From the NCBI GenBank assembly GCA_963510375.1, contig CAUPES010000003.1, positions 1 through 64,000 of the forward strand: 64,000 nucleotides of DNA, read 5' to 3'. Below, piece by piece: positions 42,575 through 51,611 of the stretch (within the stretch, counting starts at the first letter, position 1; every line of letters starts with the position of its first letter). The notes under the pieces are model-generated. The model searched no databases. It was not told the origin of the DNA and worked only from the letters and a program-made list of their open reading frames with translations. Made by a program: the position numbers and the translations under genes. This stretch comes from Fastidiosipila sp963510375. GTDB taxonomy: Bacteria; Bacillota; Clostridia; Saccharofermentanales; Fastidiosipilaceae.

Positions 42575-44173
42575 TTATGCTCCTTCTCCAAATTTTCTTC
42601 TATATTCAAGTGGCGTCAACCCAGTATTTTCTTTGAACATTTTTGTAAAATAAGAAAAATTACTATATCCAATTTGTAATGAAACTGTATTGATTGGAAG
42701 ACTGCTGCCACATAAAAGTTTTTTTGCTTCGTCTACCCTTTTTTGCAATATATAATTACTTATAGATACTCCCTTTTCTTTTTTGAAAAGTCTAGACATA
42801 TAGTCTGTATTTAAAAAAACTAATTCTGCCAGTTCATCTCTGTGGATATCTTCCTTAAAGTGGCTGTCAATATAGGCACATATCTGATCTGCAACAGAGT
42901 ACTCTTTTGTAATATACCATTTATATTCAACTGCTTTTCTTATCAGATATTCTACATATTCAATCATCTCGTTAAATCCATTTACGGCGTCAAGCATATA
43001 ATTTTCACTTTCTTTATTTGAAAAAAGTGCATTTGCGTAAATCCCCATTTCTGACAGCCATATATAAACCATCTGTGTAACATCCGTTCTTAATGATAGC
43101 AATAATTGACGTGTAATCATCTCATTCTTCCCGACTGTATCCAGATAATTGCGTATACTTGTTATGAGGGCTTCCACTTTCTCACCTGCCAAAAGTGTTT
43201 TCCATGTATCCAGCTCCGAGTTTTTATAGACTGTTCCACTTGGTTGAAATTCATACAAATATATAACTTCATTCCATAATGATAGACTGCTTTCACGCAT
43301 TTTCTGCAAATCATCAGCCTGAGCGATCACTTTAGAAAGCTCACTCCAACTTCCTACTCCACACCAAAAATAAGAATGCACATGATCTGTCATCCATTGT
43401 ACAAACTGATCAAGGACATCTTTTTCCTTTATCTTTTCTCCTTCTTCCAACATTTTGTCCGTAGATAAAACCACCCAATAGCGATAGTCATTTTCACAGA
43501 ATACTGTGTCTACTCTGATACAAAGAGAATCAAATAACTCTGTCAACACATTTTTTATAATAAATTCAATAGTTGATGGTTCCCATTTTTGCGCTTCTTC
43601 GCCTTTATGATTCATACAAAAACAGACAGGTTTAAAAAGGGAAAATCCATTTTGATACAATTTTATTCTTTTTGCAGATTCGCAAAACTGGTTTGGCGTC
43701 ATATTACCGTTTAATAAATTTCTCCAGATATCTTTTTGCAACATAGTTCTGCCTTTTTCCCACTGAGCACTCGCTTCTGTGAGTTTTTCTAGATGTTGTA
43801 CCTGACTCACTGCATGTTCTGCTTTTTTTAATGCTTCTTCGAGTTTTTCAAAATCAATTGGTTTTAACAAATATTCAACGCTTTCAAGCTGTATTGCACG
43901 CCTTGCATAGTCGAATTCTGCATAACTAGTCAGAAAAATGACCTGTATCATGAAGTTCTGCTCACGTACCCATTGCAACAAGTCAAATCCTGTTGCAGCA
44001 GGCATCACTATATCACTGATAATAATGTCTATTTTAACAGCTGTTATAATTTCCTGAGCCTGTTTCATAGTAAATGCTGTATAAATTTCATTAACTCCTG
44101 TCTGCTCCCAGCAGATATTTTTCTTTATACTTTCAATCACATAACGTTCATCATCCACCAGCAATAATTTCAT
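42575..44173 (-). CDS. YesN-type response regulator with AraC DNA-binding domain
   Basis: 532 residues. N-terminal receiver domain (MKLLLVDDERYVIESIKKN; phospho-acceptor Asp in IIISDIVMPAATGFDLL), a long middle region, and a C-terminal AraC-type double helix-turn-helix (LPINTVSLQIGYSNFSYFTKMFKENTGLTPLEYRR). I place the start at ATG 44173, just after the kinase stop codon, with GGAG upstream and the receiver fold beginning at once. It should activate the neighbouring transporter and glycosidase genes in response to the kinase. Confidence 0.93.
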   Translation of the reverse strand: MKLLLVDDERYVIESIKKNICWEQTGVNEIYTAFTMKQAQEIITAVKIDIIISDIVMPAATGFDLLQWVREQNFMIQVIFLTSYAEFDYARRAIQLESVEYLLKPIDFEKLEEALKKAEHAVSQVQHLEKLTEASAQWEKGRTMLQKDIWRNLLNGNMTPNQFCESAKRIKLYQNGFSLFKPVCFCMNHKGEEAQKWEPSTIEFIIKNVLTELFDSLCIRVDTVFCENDYRYWVVLSTDKMLEEGEKIKEKDVLDQFVQWMTDHVHSYFWCGVGSWSELSKVIAQADDLQKMRESSLSLWNEVIYLYEFQPSGTVYKNSELDTWKTLLAGEKVEALITSIRNYLDTVGKNEMITRQLLLSLRTDVTQMVYIWLSEMGIYANALFSNKESENYMLDAVNGFNEMIEYVEYLIRKAVEYKWYITKEYSVADQICAYIDSHFKEDIHRDELAELVFLNTDYMSRLFKKEKGVSISNYILQKRVDEAKKLLCGSSLPINTVSLQIGYSNFSYFTKMFKENTGLTPLEYRRKFGEGA

Positions 44174-44174
44174 T

Positions 44175-45899
44175 TTATGTATCGCTCCTTCCGATTTTAT
44201 AAGGAACATGAATATCTATAACAGCACCACCTAATGGACTATTGCTAAAATTAATCTCACCCTGATTCCCATAATAATACTGAAACCGTCTCATACAGTT
44301 CCAAATACCGACATGCTTTCCATCGTCAGAAATTCTTTGTCCGTTTTGCAGTTTACATAATATATCATCTGAAAAGCCTTTTCCCGTATCAGAGATAAAA
44401 ACATTAACATATTTTTCATTGCCCCTGTCTTCAGGATATACCGTAACTGAAATCAATATTTTTTCATCTGATATCAATGCCTGTTTTGCAGCATTTTCTA
44501 CATAAACCTGTATTAAAAACGGAAATATTTCTGCATTTGTTACTTCATCATGAACTTCGAAATAATAAGTAAACTTATCTGGATACCGTAGTAACAAGAT
44601 TTTTAAATAATCTTCACAATGCTTTAATTCCGCTAAAACCGGAACTTTGTCAGTTGTATTTTGAAAAATATATGAAAGATAATCGGAAGTAATTTTTGTC
44701 ATCGCCCTTGCTTGTTCAAAATTACCAAAGTCAATCATGCTATAAATAAAATTCAGGCAATTCAAATAAAAATGTGGCCGGATCTGCATTTTCAGATAAT
44801 CCATCTCAATTTTTTGTTTTTCTAATTCTCTTTCATATAAAGTAATCTTCAGCTTACGGATTTGATGGATCATTGTACGGAATTTGTCATCAATCTGTTC
44901 TAATTCAAGCAAATTTCCTTCCGTCATATTAAGCGTATATCCACCCTCATTATATTGCTTAAGGTTTTGAGTGAACACTTTAAGTGGCTTCATAATATTG
45001 GAGTACACATGAAAAAGTAAAAAGCTACTCATAATAAGTATCATAAAAATCAATATCGTCATTCCGAGCAGACTTCCTGTCATAAGACTTAAGACACCAC
45101 CTAAAGAAATCCAAACTCTGATTTCAAAAGGTGTTCTGGATAACTTCTGACGGATCGTATAAGTATTTTTAACATTCATATCTTGCGGATCTGATATAAT
45201 TCCGCTATGATCTAACGCAACTATACTAACTTCATCCTGATTTACAAGGCTTACATATCCATGTTTCCCCAAAGAAAGCTCTGAAAATGGTTCCAATATA
45301 CTTTTTACATTTACAACACATCCTAAAGCAATTCCTTTTTCTTGTGCAATTTTACATATATATACTTCATTATCACACTCTACGACATCCCATTTTCTCT
45401 TCACTGCATATGTCTTTTTATCTAATTTACCTATCTGCTCACGAATAGACGCCGCAATCTCAGATGAAATTTTGTAATCTCCATCTGAAAACATTGAAAG
45501 TTGATATAATTTATCTGTCTCATGTATATATAAAAAAATTCTGTATTCTGTTCCATATTCCCATGCAGAAGAAAAATATTCTTCACGGAGTTCTCCTATA
45601 GCATACTCCGAATAATCCCCATTTTTCATCAGGTTTACATTTTTCCAGAATGTGGAATTAGTCTCATTTGTATCCATGATCGTGGAAAAAAGATTTCTGC
45701 TGATTCTCAAAAAACGATTGTCTAATTCCTGTGCATACAACTGTGCCATTTGGCTCAGCTGCTCATAAATCTGCCAACTTGTTTTATTTAAAACATAAGT
45801 ACATCCTCCCAGAATAATTACCAGAATGACTGTCATAAAAATTAATATTTGTTTACTCTGTTGTGCTAAAGATTTCTTTTTTCGTTTTTCTAGATTCAT
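44175..45899 (-). CDS. YesM-type sensor histidine kinase
   Basis: 574 residues. Two membrane helices (about 15-37 and 265-295) enclose an extracellular sensing domain of about 230 residues. A HAMP region and the His_kinase domain follow, with the phospho-acceptor His in MQIRPHFYLNCLNFIYSM (about residue 378). The ATPase domain shows the N-box VENAAKQAL and ISDTGKGFSDD. Such kinases usually detect the sugar or the loaded binding protein outside the cell. The stop codon is 1 bp from the response regulator start. Confidence 0.93.
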   Translation of the reverse strand: MNLEKRKKKSLAQQSKQILIFMTVILVIILGGCTYVLNKTSWQIYEQLSQMAQLYAQELDNRFLRISRNLFSTIMDTNETNSTFWKNVNLMKNGDYSEYAIGELREEYFSSAWEYGTEYRIFLYIHETDKLYQLSMFSDGDYKISSEIAASIREQIGKLDKKTYAVKRKWDVVECDNEVYICKIAQEKGIALGCVVNVKSILEPFSELSLGKHGYVSLVNQDEVSIVALDHSGIISDPQDMNVKNTYTIRQKLSRTPFEIRVWISLGGVLSLMTGSLLGMTILIFMILIMSSFLLFHVYSNIMKPLKVFTQNLKQYNEGGYTLNMTEGNLLELEQIDDKFRTMIHQIRKLKITLYERELEKQKIEMDYLKMQIRPHFYLNCLNFIYSMIDFGNFEQARAMTKITSDYLSYIFQNTTDKVPVLAELKHCEDYLKILLLRYPDKFTYYFEVHDEVTNAEIFPFLIQVYVENAAKQALISDEKILISVTVYPEDRGNEKYVNVFISDTGKGFSDDILCKLQNGQRISDDGKHVGIWNCMRRFQYYYGNQGEINFSNSPLGGAVIDIHVPYKIGRSDT

Positions 45900-45928
45900 A
45901 TTTTTTTGCCAAATGCCATACTGCTATC

Positions 45929-46831
45929 TTAACCTTTTACTGCACCAAGCGTAATACCCTCTGCAAAATATTTTTGTAAAAACGGATAAATGATAAATAG
46001 TGGAAGCATCGCTATAAAAGCAATTGCCATCCTTATGGATGTTGTCGGAAGTTTTGCCACTTCTGCCCCTATATTACCGGCAACTTTACCACTTGCAAGA
46101 TACTGAATATCAGTGATCATTTGATTCAAAAGATTCTGGATACTATACAATCTCTGTCCTTGATTTCCTGATAAATAGTATAATCCATTTGTCCAGTCAT
46201 TCCAATACGCCAGAGCAGAAAACAATCCCATGGTTACCAGGATCGGTTTACCAAGTGGTAATGTAATCTGTAAAAAAATTCTCATGTGCCCTGCGCCATC
46301 AATTTCAGCTGCTTCATACAATGCTTCCGGAATACTTGTCATAAAATAGCTCCGTATCATCAGAACATTGCTTGCACTCAACAGCAAATTAGGAATTATC
46401 AATGCCCATATTGTATTTTTTATGTGAAAATAATTCACATACATCAAATATGTCGGAACTAATCCACCATTAAATAGCAGTGTAAAAAAAACAAAAAAGG
46501 TTATCGATCTTCTATAAGGTAATGTCTTCACTGATAGCGGATATGCCAGCAATGCTGAAAACATCAGATTAAAAAAAGTACCTACTATCGTAACAAAAAT
46601 TGTTACACCGTATGCGCGAAGTATTTTTTCTCCCTGTTTGAAAATATATCGATATGCATAAAGGCTTAACTTTTCCGGGAAAAATGAATATCCATTCCGG
46701 ATCAACACCGTTTCATCTGTAATGGATGAAATAAATACCAGTAAAAACGGTAAAATAATGATTAATGTGATCACGATTAATATCAAATTGATCCAAATCT
46801 GATATCTCTTTGTTTTTTTTGAATTTGTCAT
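45929..46831 (-). CDS. ABC sugar transporter permease, LplC/YtcP type
   Basis: 300 residues with six membrane helices. The EAA loop that contacts the ATPase is EAAEIDGAGHMRIFLQITLPLGKP (about 190-213). The C-terminus LPLFIIYPFLQKYFAEGITLGAVKG is the hallmark of the CUT1 carbohydrate permease of this type. It pairs with the LplB-like permease 14 bp upstream. Confidence 0.93.
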   Translation of the reverse strand: MTNSKKTKRYQIWINLILIVITLIIILPFLLVFISSITDETVLIRNGYSFFPEKLSLYAYRYIFKQGEKILRAYGVTIFVTIVGTFFNLMFSALLAYPLSVKTLPYRRSITFFVFFTLLFNGGLVPTYLMYVNYFHIKNTIWALIIPNLLLSASNVLMIRSYFMTSIPEALYEAAEIDGAGHMRIFLQITLPLGKPILVTMGLFSALAYWNDWTNGLYYLSGNQGQRLYSIQNLLNQMITDIQYLASGKVAGNIGAEVAKLPTTSIRMAIAFIAMLPLFIIYPFLQKYFAEGITLGAVKG

Positions 46832-46845
46832 AACAGACTTTCCTC

Positions 46846-47763
46846 CTAAAACAATGCTCTATCTTTATCTACACGTCTTACAATCCAGTTACTTAACATT
46901 ACAATAACAAAACCTACTAATGACTGATATACACCAGCTGCAGATGACATACTGATATTCCCTTGTTCGATCAAAGCACGGTATACGTAAGTGTCAATTA
47001 CATTTGTAGTCGGAAACAACACACCAGAGTTCATTGGAACCTGATAAAATAGTCCAAAGTCAGAATAGAAGATTCTTCCAATACTCAATAATAACAAAGT
47101 AATAATTGTTGGTACCAGAGACGGCAATGTGATTTTGGTGATTTCCTGCCACTTTGTGGCTCCATCGAGTCTTGCTGCCTCATAATACGTCGGGTCAATA
47201 CCAATCAGAGATGCAATATAGATCAAACATCCATATCCTACCCCTTTCCAGCAGTTTGCAATAGTAAGAATAACTGGCCAATATTTTGGTTTTTGATACC
47301 ATTGAATTGGTTTTTTATGCAATAATGGCAGTATTGTATTGTTTACAAGACCATTTTCAGCACTTAAAAGTGCATACACAATATAACTTAGAATGACCAT
47401 CGACATCAAAAATGGTAGTAATATAGCACTCTGATATATTTTTTTAAATTTTTTATTGTTAACCTCACATATTAAAATTGCTATTGCAATTCCAACAACC
47501 ATATTAACAATAATAAAAGCTATATTATATAACAATGTATTTCTTGTAATAATCCAAGCATCTTTTGACGAGAACAAAAATTTAAAATTATCAAGTCTTG
47601 CCCAAGGACTTTTCAAAATTCCTTTCGAAAAATTCAACTTTTTAAAAGCAATTACAATACCTGTCATTGGCAGATAGTTATTGATCAGTAGATATAATAA
47701 ACCTGGCAACATCATCAGATAGAGCGGCAGATATTTTTTAACTTTGTTCTTTTTCTTCTTCAT
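46846..47763 (-). CDS. ABC sugar transporter permease, LplB/YteP type
   Basis: 305 residues, six membrane helices. The EAA loop is EAARLDGATKWQEITKITLPSLVP, and the YLPLYLMMLPGLLYLLINNYLPM start is typical of LplB. The start is taken at ATG 47763, with AAAGGAG 6 bp upstream and a lysine-rich cytoplasmic N-terminus. An upstream in-frame start overlaps the ribosome binding site. It follows the binding-protein gene, separated by a hairpin. Confidence 0.93.
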   Translation of the reverse strand: MKKKKNKVKKYLPLYLMMLPGLLYLLINNYLPMTGIVIAFKKLNFSKGILKSPWARLDNFKFLFSSKDAWIITRNTLLYNIAFIIVNMVVGIAIAILICEVNNKKFKKIYQSAILLPFLMSMVILSYIVYALLSAENGLVNNTILPLLHKKPIQWYQKPKYWPVILTIANCWKGVGYGCLIYIASLIGIDPTYYEAARLDGATKWQEITKITLPSLVPTIITLLLLSIGRIFYSDFGLFYQVPMNSGVLFPTTNVIDTYVYRALIEQGNISMSSAAGVYQSLVGFVIVMLSNWIVRRVDKDRALF

Positions 47764-47786
47764 AAGCTTCTCCTTTAATGAACAAA

Positions 47787-47809
47787 GTCCCACATTTTAT
47801 CTGTGGGAC
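47787..47809 (-). promoter_or_regulatory. Intercistronic hairpin between binding protein and permease genes
   Basis: GTCCCACA and TGTGGGAC form a perfect 8-bp GC-rich stem with a 7-nt loop. Only TTTG follows, so it is a weak terminator at most. Hairpins at this place commonly stabilise the binding-protein message or reduce read-through, giving more lipoprotein than permease. Confidence 0.65.
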
Positions 47810-47826
47810 CTTACTTCTGAAACTGA

Positions 47827-49338
47827 TTATTTTGCTGCAAGAAAAGCATCTAACTGTTCTTGTTTTGCCTGGATCACTTCATTGATTCCCGCATCATCTA
47901 ATGCTTTTAATAATTCCGGAATAAGTTCATTTGGATCTCCAGAACCACTGTAAAGTGCTCCACTGTATTGTTTCACAACATTAGAAAGAGCTGCAATCTC
48001 ATTTGAATAATTACTACTATCAAATAAAAAACCTACTGCTTTTGAACTCTTTGCTGAACTGTTAAACTCTTCCATTTTTTCCCATAATTTCGGATCGGAG
48101 CCAGTCCATTTATAAGCAATAAACTGATTTGGCAATTCCCATCCAAGATTTAAGCTATAGCCTACATTATCAGAGGTAATACCTTCTGGGAAATTGATAA
48201 TGCCATTTTCAGCATCTTCTAAAACGTAGTCTTTGTCCTGTTCCCCCCAGTTTAAAAGATTCATGATTTCAGAACTTCCATATATATAATCCAGAACTTC
48301 CATTGTTTTTTCTGGGTTTTCTGAGTTCTGGGCAATTGAAAATATAACACCGTTATATGATGAGCTATTTATGATTGGTTCATTAAAAAATGGTACAATC
48401 TCAAATTCATAACCAGTGGAACTTTTAAATTCTACCGGTGTTCCAGGGTGATAAGCAAAAAATAGTGAGAATAAATTTCCTGCTTTGCATACTGTTCTCC
48501 AGTTTTCTGTATTGGTTCCTGCATCCTGGCTGATATATCCCTTCTGGTACCAGTTGTAAAGCATAGTAGTTGTATTTTTAAACCAGTCTGTTGCAAAGAA
48601 ATTTTCTAACTTTGTGCTATTTGTCTGATCCATGAGTACACCAAGGTAATTACTATCTGATAAATTGTCACCACGGAACAATCTGGTAACCGGTGTGTCA
48701 CCATCATTAATTGAATATAACATTGTCATATCCGGTTCTCCCGCTTTTACTGTCGCAAAAACGCTTTCCAAATCTTTTGGTTCTTTAATCTGTGCTGTAT
48801 CAATATTATATTTTTGTACTAGGTCTTTTCTCATAAATACAGCAGGAATACTTCCTCGCTCAATCTGATTTGGTACGCCATATACAAAGTCTTTAATCTG
48901 GTTAATTTTAGCTACATCCTCTCCATAAATGTGTTTTATATTTGTTCCATATTTATCAATCAGTTCAGACATGTCTACAATCTGTCCAGAATTCATATAC
49001 TGCACTGCACTTGTTGCCTGAGTATAAAAAACATCAATTTTTTCATCCCCTGATAACATAAGCTGTAACTGCTGGTTTGCACTCGCCCACGGCAACACAA
49101 CAATATCGATATTTGCATTGAGTTCCGGTTTAAGAATTTCATTAATTTTTTTCTCAATTCTTTCTTCATCCGGCTGTGTGCTTCCTGTCAAAACCATGGT
49201 AACTGTATATGGTACATCCTCATTATCACCACTTTTTTTAACGGATGTTTTCGATTTTCCCGCTTCTGGATTTCCGCATGCTGTTATGGACATGACCATA
49301 GACATAGTTAGCATAGCTGCTAATATTCTTTTTTTCAT
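47827..49338 (-). CDS. ABC transporter substrate-binding lipoprotein (LplA-like, DUF3502 C-terminus)
   Basis: 503 residues. Signal peptide with lipobox SITAC (Cys21), so it should be lipidated by Lgt and anchored outside the membrane. The mature protein is a family 1 extracellular solute-binding protein (KINEILKPELNANIDIVVLPWASANQQLQLMLSGDEKIDVFY). The C-terminal LLKALDDAGINEVIQAKQEQLDAFLAAK matches the DUF3502 end. It is the first gene of the island operon. Together with the GH3 enzyme it suggests uptake of a beta-linked oligosaccharide. Confidence 0.93.
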   Translation of the reverse strand: MKKRILAAMLTMSMVMSITACGNPEAGKSKTSVKKSGDNEDVPYTVTMVLTGSTQPDEERIEKKINEILKPELNANIDIVVLPWASANQQLQLMLSGDEKIDVFYTQATSAVQYMNSGQIVDMSELIDKYGTNIKHIYGEDVAKINQIKDFVYGVPNQIERGSIPAVFMRKDLVQKYNIDTAQIKEPKDLESVFATVKAGEPDMTMLYSINDGDTPVTRLFRGDNLSDSNYLGVLMDQTNSTKLENFFATDWFKNTTTMLYNWYQKGYISQDAGTNTENWRTVCKAGNLFSLFFAYHPGTPVEFKSSTGYEFEIVPFFNEPIINSSSYNGVIFSIAQNSENPEKTMEVLDYIYGSSEIMNLLNWGEQDKDYVLEDAENGIINFPEGITSDNVGYSLNLGWELPNQFIAYKWTGSDPKLWEKMEEFNSSAKSSKAVGFLFDSSNYSNEIAALSNVVKQYSGALYSGSGDPNELIPELLKALDDAGINEVIQAKQEQLDAFLAAK

Positions 49339-49524
49339 ATATATCCTCCTCTCTGTTACAGGTTAATTTAGATTTACCTCTATTGCGATATAGCTTCATA
49401 TTAAGAGTTTTCTTTCATCATTTCTATAACTAAACCGACACATTAATATAACTTTTTTGACATTTTCAACAAAATAGCTCAAAAATAGATGATACTTAAG
49501 ATATTCTCCTATACAACATAAAAA

Positions 49525-49555
49525 TAGCGTAGCTGCTATATAAACTGCTACGCTA
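49525..49555. terminator. Intrinsic terminator upstream of the ABC operon
   Basis: TAGCGTAGC and GCTACGCTA form a 9-bp stem with a 13-nt loop and are flanked by A4 on one side and A6 on the other, giving T-tracts on the minus strand. It insulates the ABC operon from the gene fragment upstream. The 49339-49524 stretch otherwise holds only the ABC operon leader; I see no unambiguous promoter. Confidence 0.6.
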
Positions 49556-49581
49556 AAAAAGTCTAACTTTTTGAGGTCAAA

Positions 49582-49908
49582 TCATAGGTCTAGGACTTTT
49601 TCTTTGTTCTCTTCTCCTGATGATAAGATCAATCTTTCATATAGTGATGTTTTTATTTGTCTTTTAAGCTCTCTTACCGACCAATTTGCATTGATACTTT
49701 CTTTTTCATAGAAACTTCGTTTTCCCTCATCACTGATGGATAAAAGCTCACAATAATGGGGCCAGGTCAATTTAACAGACACTGTCTGTTGAATTTCATA
49801 CTCTTGAAAAAATCTTCTCATAAATTGCAAATTTGATACTGAAAATCCTCGCCCATATTCTCTAGTTAATCTCTTTGATAAATCTTTAAGTAGCTCTTTG
49901 TCATACTC
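49582..49908 (-). pseudogene. Fragment of a DUF1016 (YhcG-type PDDEXK nuclease) gene
   Basis: About 109 codons remain open, reading EYDKELLKDLSKRLTREYG, GRGFSVSNLQFMRRFFQ, KLTWPHYCELLSISDE and NANWSVRELKRQIKTSLYER. This is clearly the N-terminal DUF1016 domain of YhcG-type proteins. It begins without a start codon directly after an in-frame stop (49909-49911) and ends at VLDL before the linker and C-terminal nuclease domain. Full-length members run to about 340 residues, so both ends are missing. It marks the other edge of the island. Confidence 0.75.
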
Positions 49909-49962
49909 TTAATCTTCAAGTACTGTTAAATGGGGAAAAGTAAATACTTTCCAGGCAAAAGA

Positions 49963-50021
49963 AAACCCTATCAAATTTCAAGTGAAATAAATTAAACTAA
50001 ATCACTGAACCAATAGGGTTT
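49963..50021 (-). terminator. Possible terminator after the P-loop protein gene
   Basis: AAACCCTAT and ATAGGGTTT (9 bp) pair across a 41-nt loop that has further TTCA/TGAA pairing, and are followed on the minus strand by TTCTTTT. The large loop lowers confidence; it may also be a small remnant inverted repeat. Confidence 0.4.
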
Positions 50022-50046
50022 AAATTGTTATTTTTTTGGCTTCACC

Positions 50047-50460
50047 TTAAGAAACATAGTGCTTAACTGAGTCAATTATATCTTCCTCAGGGCAACTAAA
50101 TATAATTTCTGCTTCAAAATGATGCTTCTCTGCCATACCTTCTAGAGCTGCTAAGAACTTAGCTAATTCCTCTTGGTCATTACCAGCAATTTTACCGATA
50201 CTATCAATATAAATGTGAGAAATATCATAATCTTTAGCATTTAAACCAGCTATAAATGCTAAAGCTTCCCCATAGTTGTCTACAGGATATTCATCAACAT
50301 CAATCATTCTAATCTGATGTTTGACATAAGGATTCAATCTATCACCTCTCAAAATACAAACAACATTATTTTCTTCGTTGCTTGCCATGCTATTCAAATC
50401 ATCCACTAAACGATTTGTTTTTCCTGATCCTTTTGCTCCGACAATCAAATTAACTTTCAT
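50047..50460 (-). CDS. Small P-loop ATP-binding protein of unknown function
   Basis: 137 residues. The Walker A motif is LIVGAKGSGKTNRLVDDL (residues 3-20) and a Walker B-like strand is ISHIYIDSIGKI. That leaves a minimal nucleotide-binding fold with no added domain. ATG 50460 is chosen because GGAG is 8 bp upstream and the beta1-P-loop begins directly there. Similar stand-alone P-loop proteins occur in Clostridia but I know no function. It is transcribed away from the DUF4364 gene. Confidence 0.75.
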   Translation of the reverse strand: MKVNLIVGAKGSGKTNRLVDDLNSMASNEENNVVCILRGDRLNPYVKHQIRMIDVDEYPVDNYGEALAFIAGLNAKDYDISHIYIDSIGKIAGNDQEELAKFLAALEGMAEKHHFEAEIIFSCPEEDIIDSVKHYVS

Positions 50461-50623
50461 AAAAAAATCTCCTTTCCACACTTGAGATTACTTTTATATA
50501 TATTATAATCCACCAAACACTTTACACAAAACAAAATTTCAATATTCACAAAAAGTTTGTGCAATACAGATAAAAACCATATCTTTTTTTGTTATAATAG
50601 CTCTGAAGGTGGTGAGTTAAATT

Positions 50624-51193
50624 ATGGAAAAGAATATGTCTTCTAGCAAAGATAAAGTTACACTAAAGGTAATAATTCTATATATCTGTGAGCAAATAGA
50701 CAGTTTAAGTGAACAAGAGTTAATGCAAATAGTTCTTGAGACTATGTATATGGACTACTTTACCTTCAGCAAACTTCTAGGCGAATTATTAGACGAAGAC
50801 TTACTATCCGCAACCATAAGGAAAGAAGAAAGTCATAAGGCCAACCCGCCAAAACGCTTCTCCCTAACTAACAAAGGTGCAATTGTACTTGAAACACTTA
50901 ATGATAATATCCCTCATGCAATGACCAAATACATTCAAGGGATAATTGCTCAAAAGAATTCAGACAAAAAGTCTAGCGAAAGCGTCGTTTCTACCTATGA
51001 AATTACAGCGAATGCATCATTCAAACTCAATCTTGAGCTAAAAGAGCAGAACGAAACTTACTTCAAACTGCAGTTTAACGCTCCTAATCAAGAAATGGCG
51101 AAAAAAATCAGTGATAACTGGAAAAAAAATGCGGGCAAAATCTACCCGCAAATTCTAAGTCTTATAAACGAACAAGATGATAAAGATGTCTAA
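50624..51193 (+). CDS. DUF4364-family protein with winged-helix start
   Basis: 189 residues. The N-terminal 85 residues look like a winged helix (VILYICEQIDSLSEQELMQIVLET, then LLGELLDEDLLSA and RFSLTNKGAIVLETL). The C-terminal part is a beta-rich domain (TYEITANASFKLNLELKEQNETYFKLQF). This is the DUF4364 layout, a family largely confined to Clostridia. A TATAAT lies about 30 bp upstream of the start. A transcriptional role is suggested by the fold only. Confidence 0.82.
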   Translation: MEKNMSSSKDKVTLKVIILYICEQIDSLSEQELMQIVLETMYMDYFTFSKLLGELLDEDLLSATIRKEESHKANPPKRFSLTNKGAIVLETLNDNIPHAMTKYIQGIIAQKNSDKKSSESVVSTYEITANASFKLNLELKEQNETYFKLQFNAPNQEMAKKISDNWKKNAGKIYPQILSLINEQDDKDV

Positions 51194-51203
51194 ATCTCCC
51201 AAA

Positions 51204-51509
51204 TTACAAATTGTAAATTGTCTTGCCTTTTTTAGCTAATTCTTCAGAAAATCTATATAGGACAAATTTTCTCCCAATTACTTGGACTATATCTGCAGAT
51301 GTACTCTTTGCCAAATCATTTGCCAATTCTTTAATTGGAGTTGTGTTAGTTTTTAGCACGGTTACTTTTACTAATTCTCTTGTTCTTAATAGATTATCTA
51401 ACTCAGTAACTATATTCTCACTAACATCTTCTTTACCTATATGTAATAAGCTGTCCAAGCTATTAGCCTCTGCTCTTAAATAAGCTCTTTGATTACCATT
51501 TATTGACAT
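51204..51509 (-). CDS. yhbY: YhbY-family CRM-domain RNA-binding protein
   Basis: 101 residues. The CRM domain is seen in YLRAEANSLDSLLHIGKEDVSENIVTELDNLLRTRELVKVTVL and the C-terminal VQVIGRKFVLYR, with GRKFVLYR the strongest signature. Associates with pre-50S ribosomal particles. It follows obg, as in many Bacillota, and converges with the DUF4364 gene. Confidence 0.92.
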   Translation of the reverse strand: MSINGNQRAYLRAEANSLDSLLHIGKEDVSENIVTELDNLLRTRELVKVTVLKTNTTPIKELANDLAKSTSADIVQVIGRKFVLYRFSEELAKKGKTIYNL

Positions 51510-51611
51510 TTTCTACCTCTATTTTTAATTTTATTATAATTATCGAATCTCTATAAACAAGCTTCACGCCTCAACTGCCACTACTGTCGTTAAATACTGC
51601 TAATCCTACAA

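Noticed and set aside
49582..49908. DUF1016 fragment as a functional small nuclease
   Set aside because: No start codon follows the preceding stop and the PDDEXK catalytic domain is absent, so it is treated as a pseudogene.
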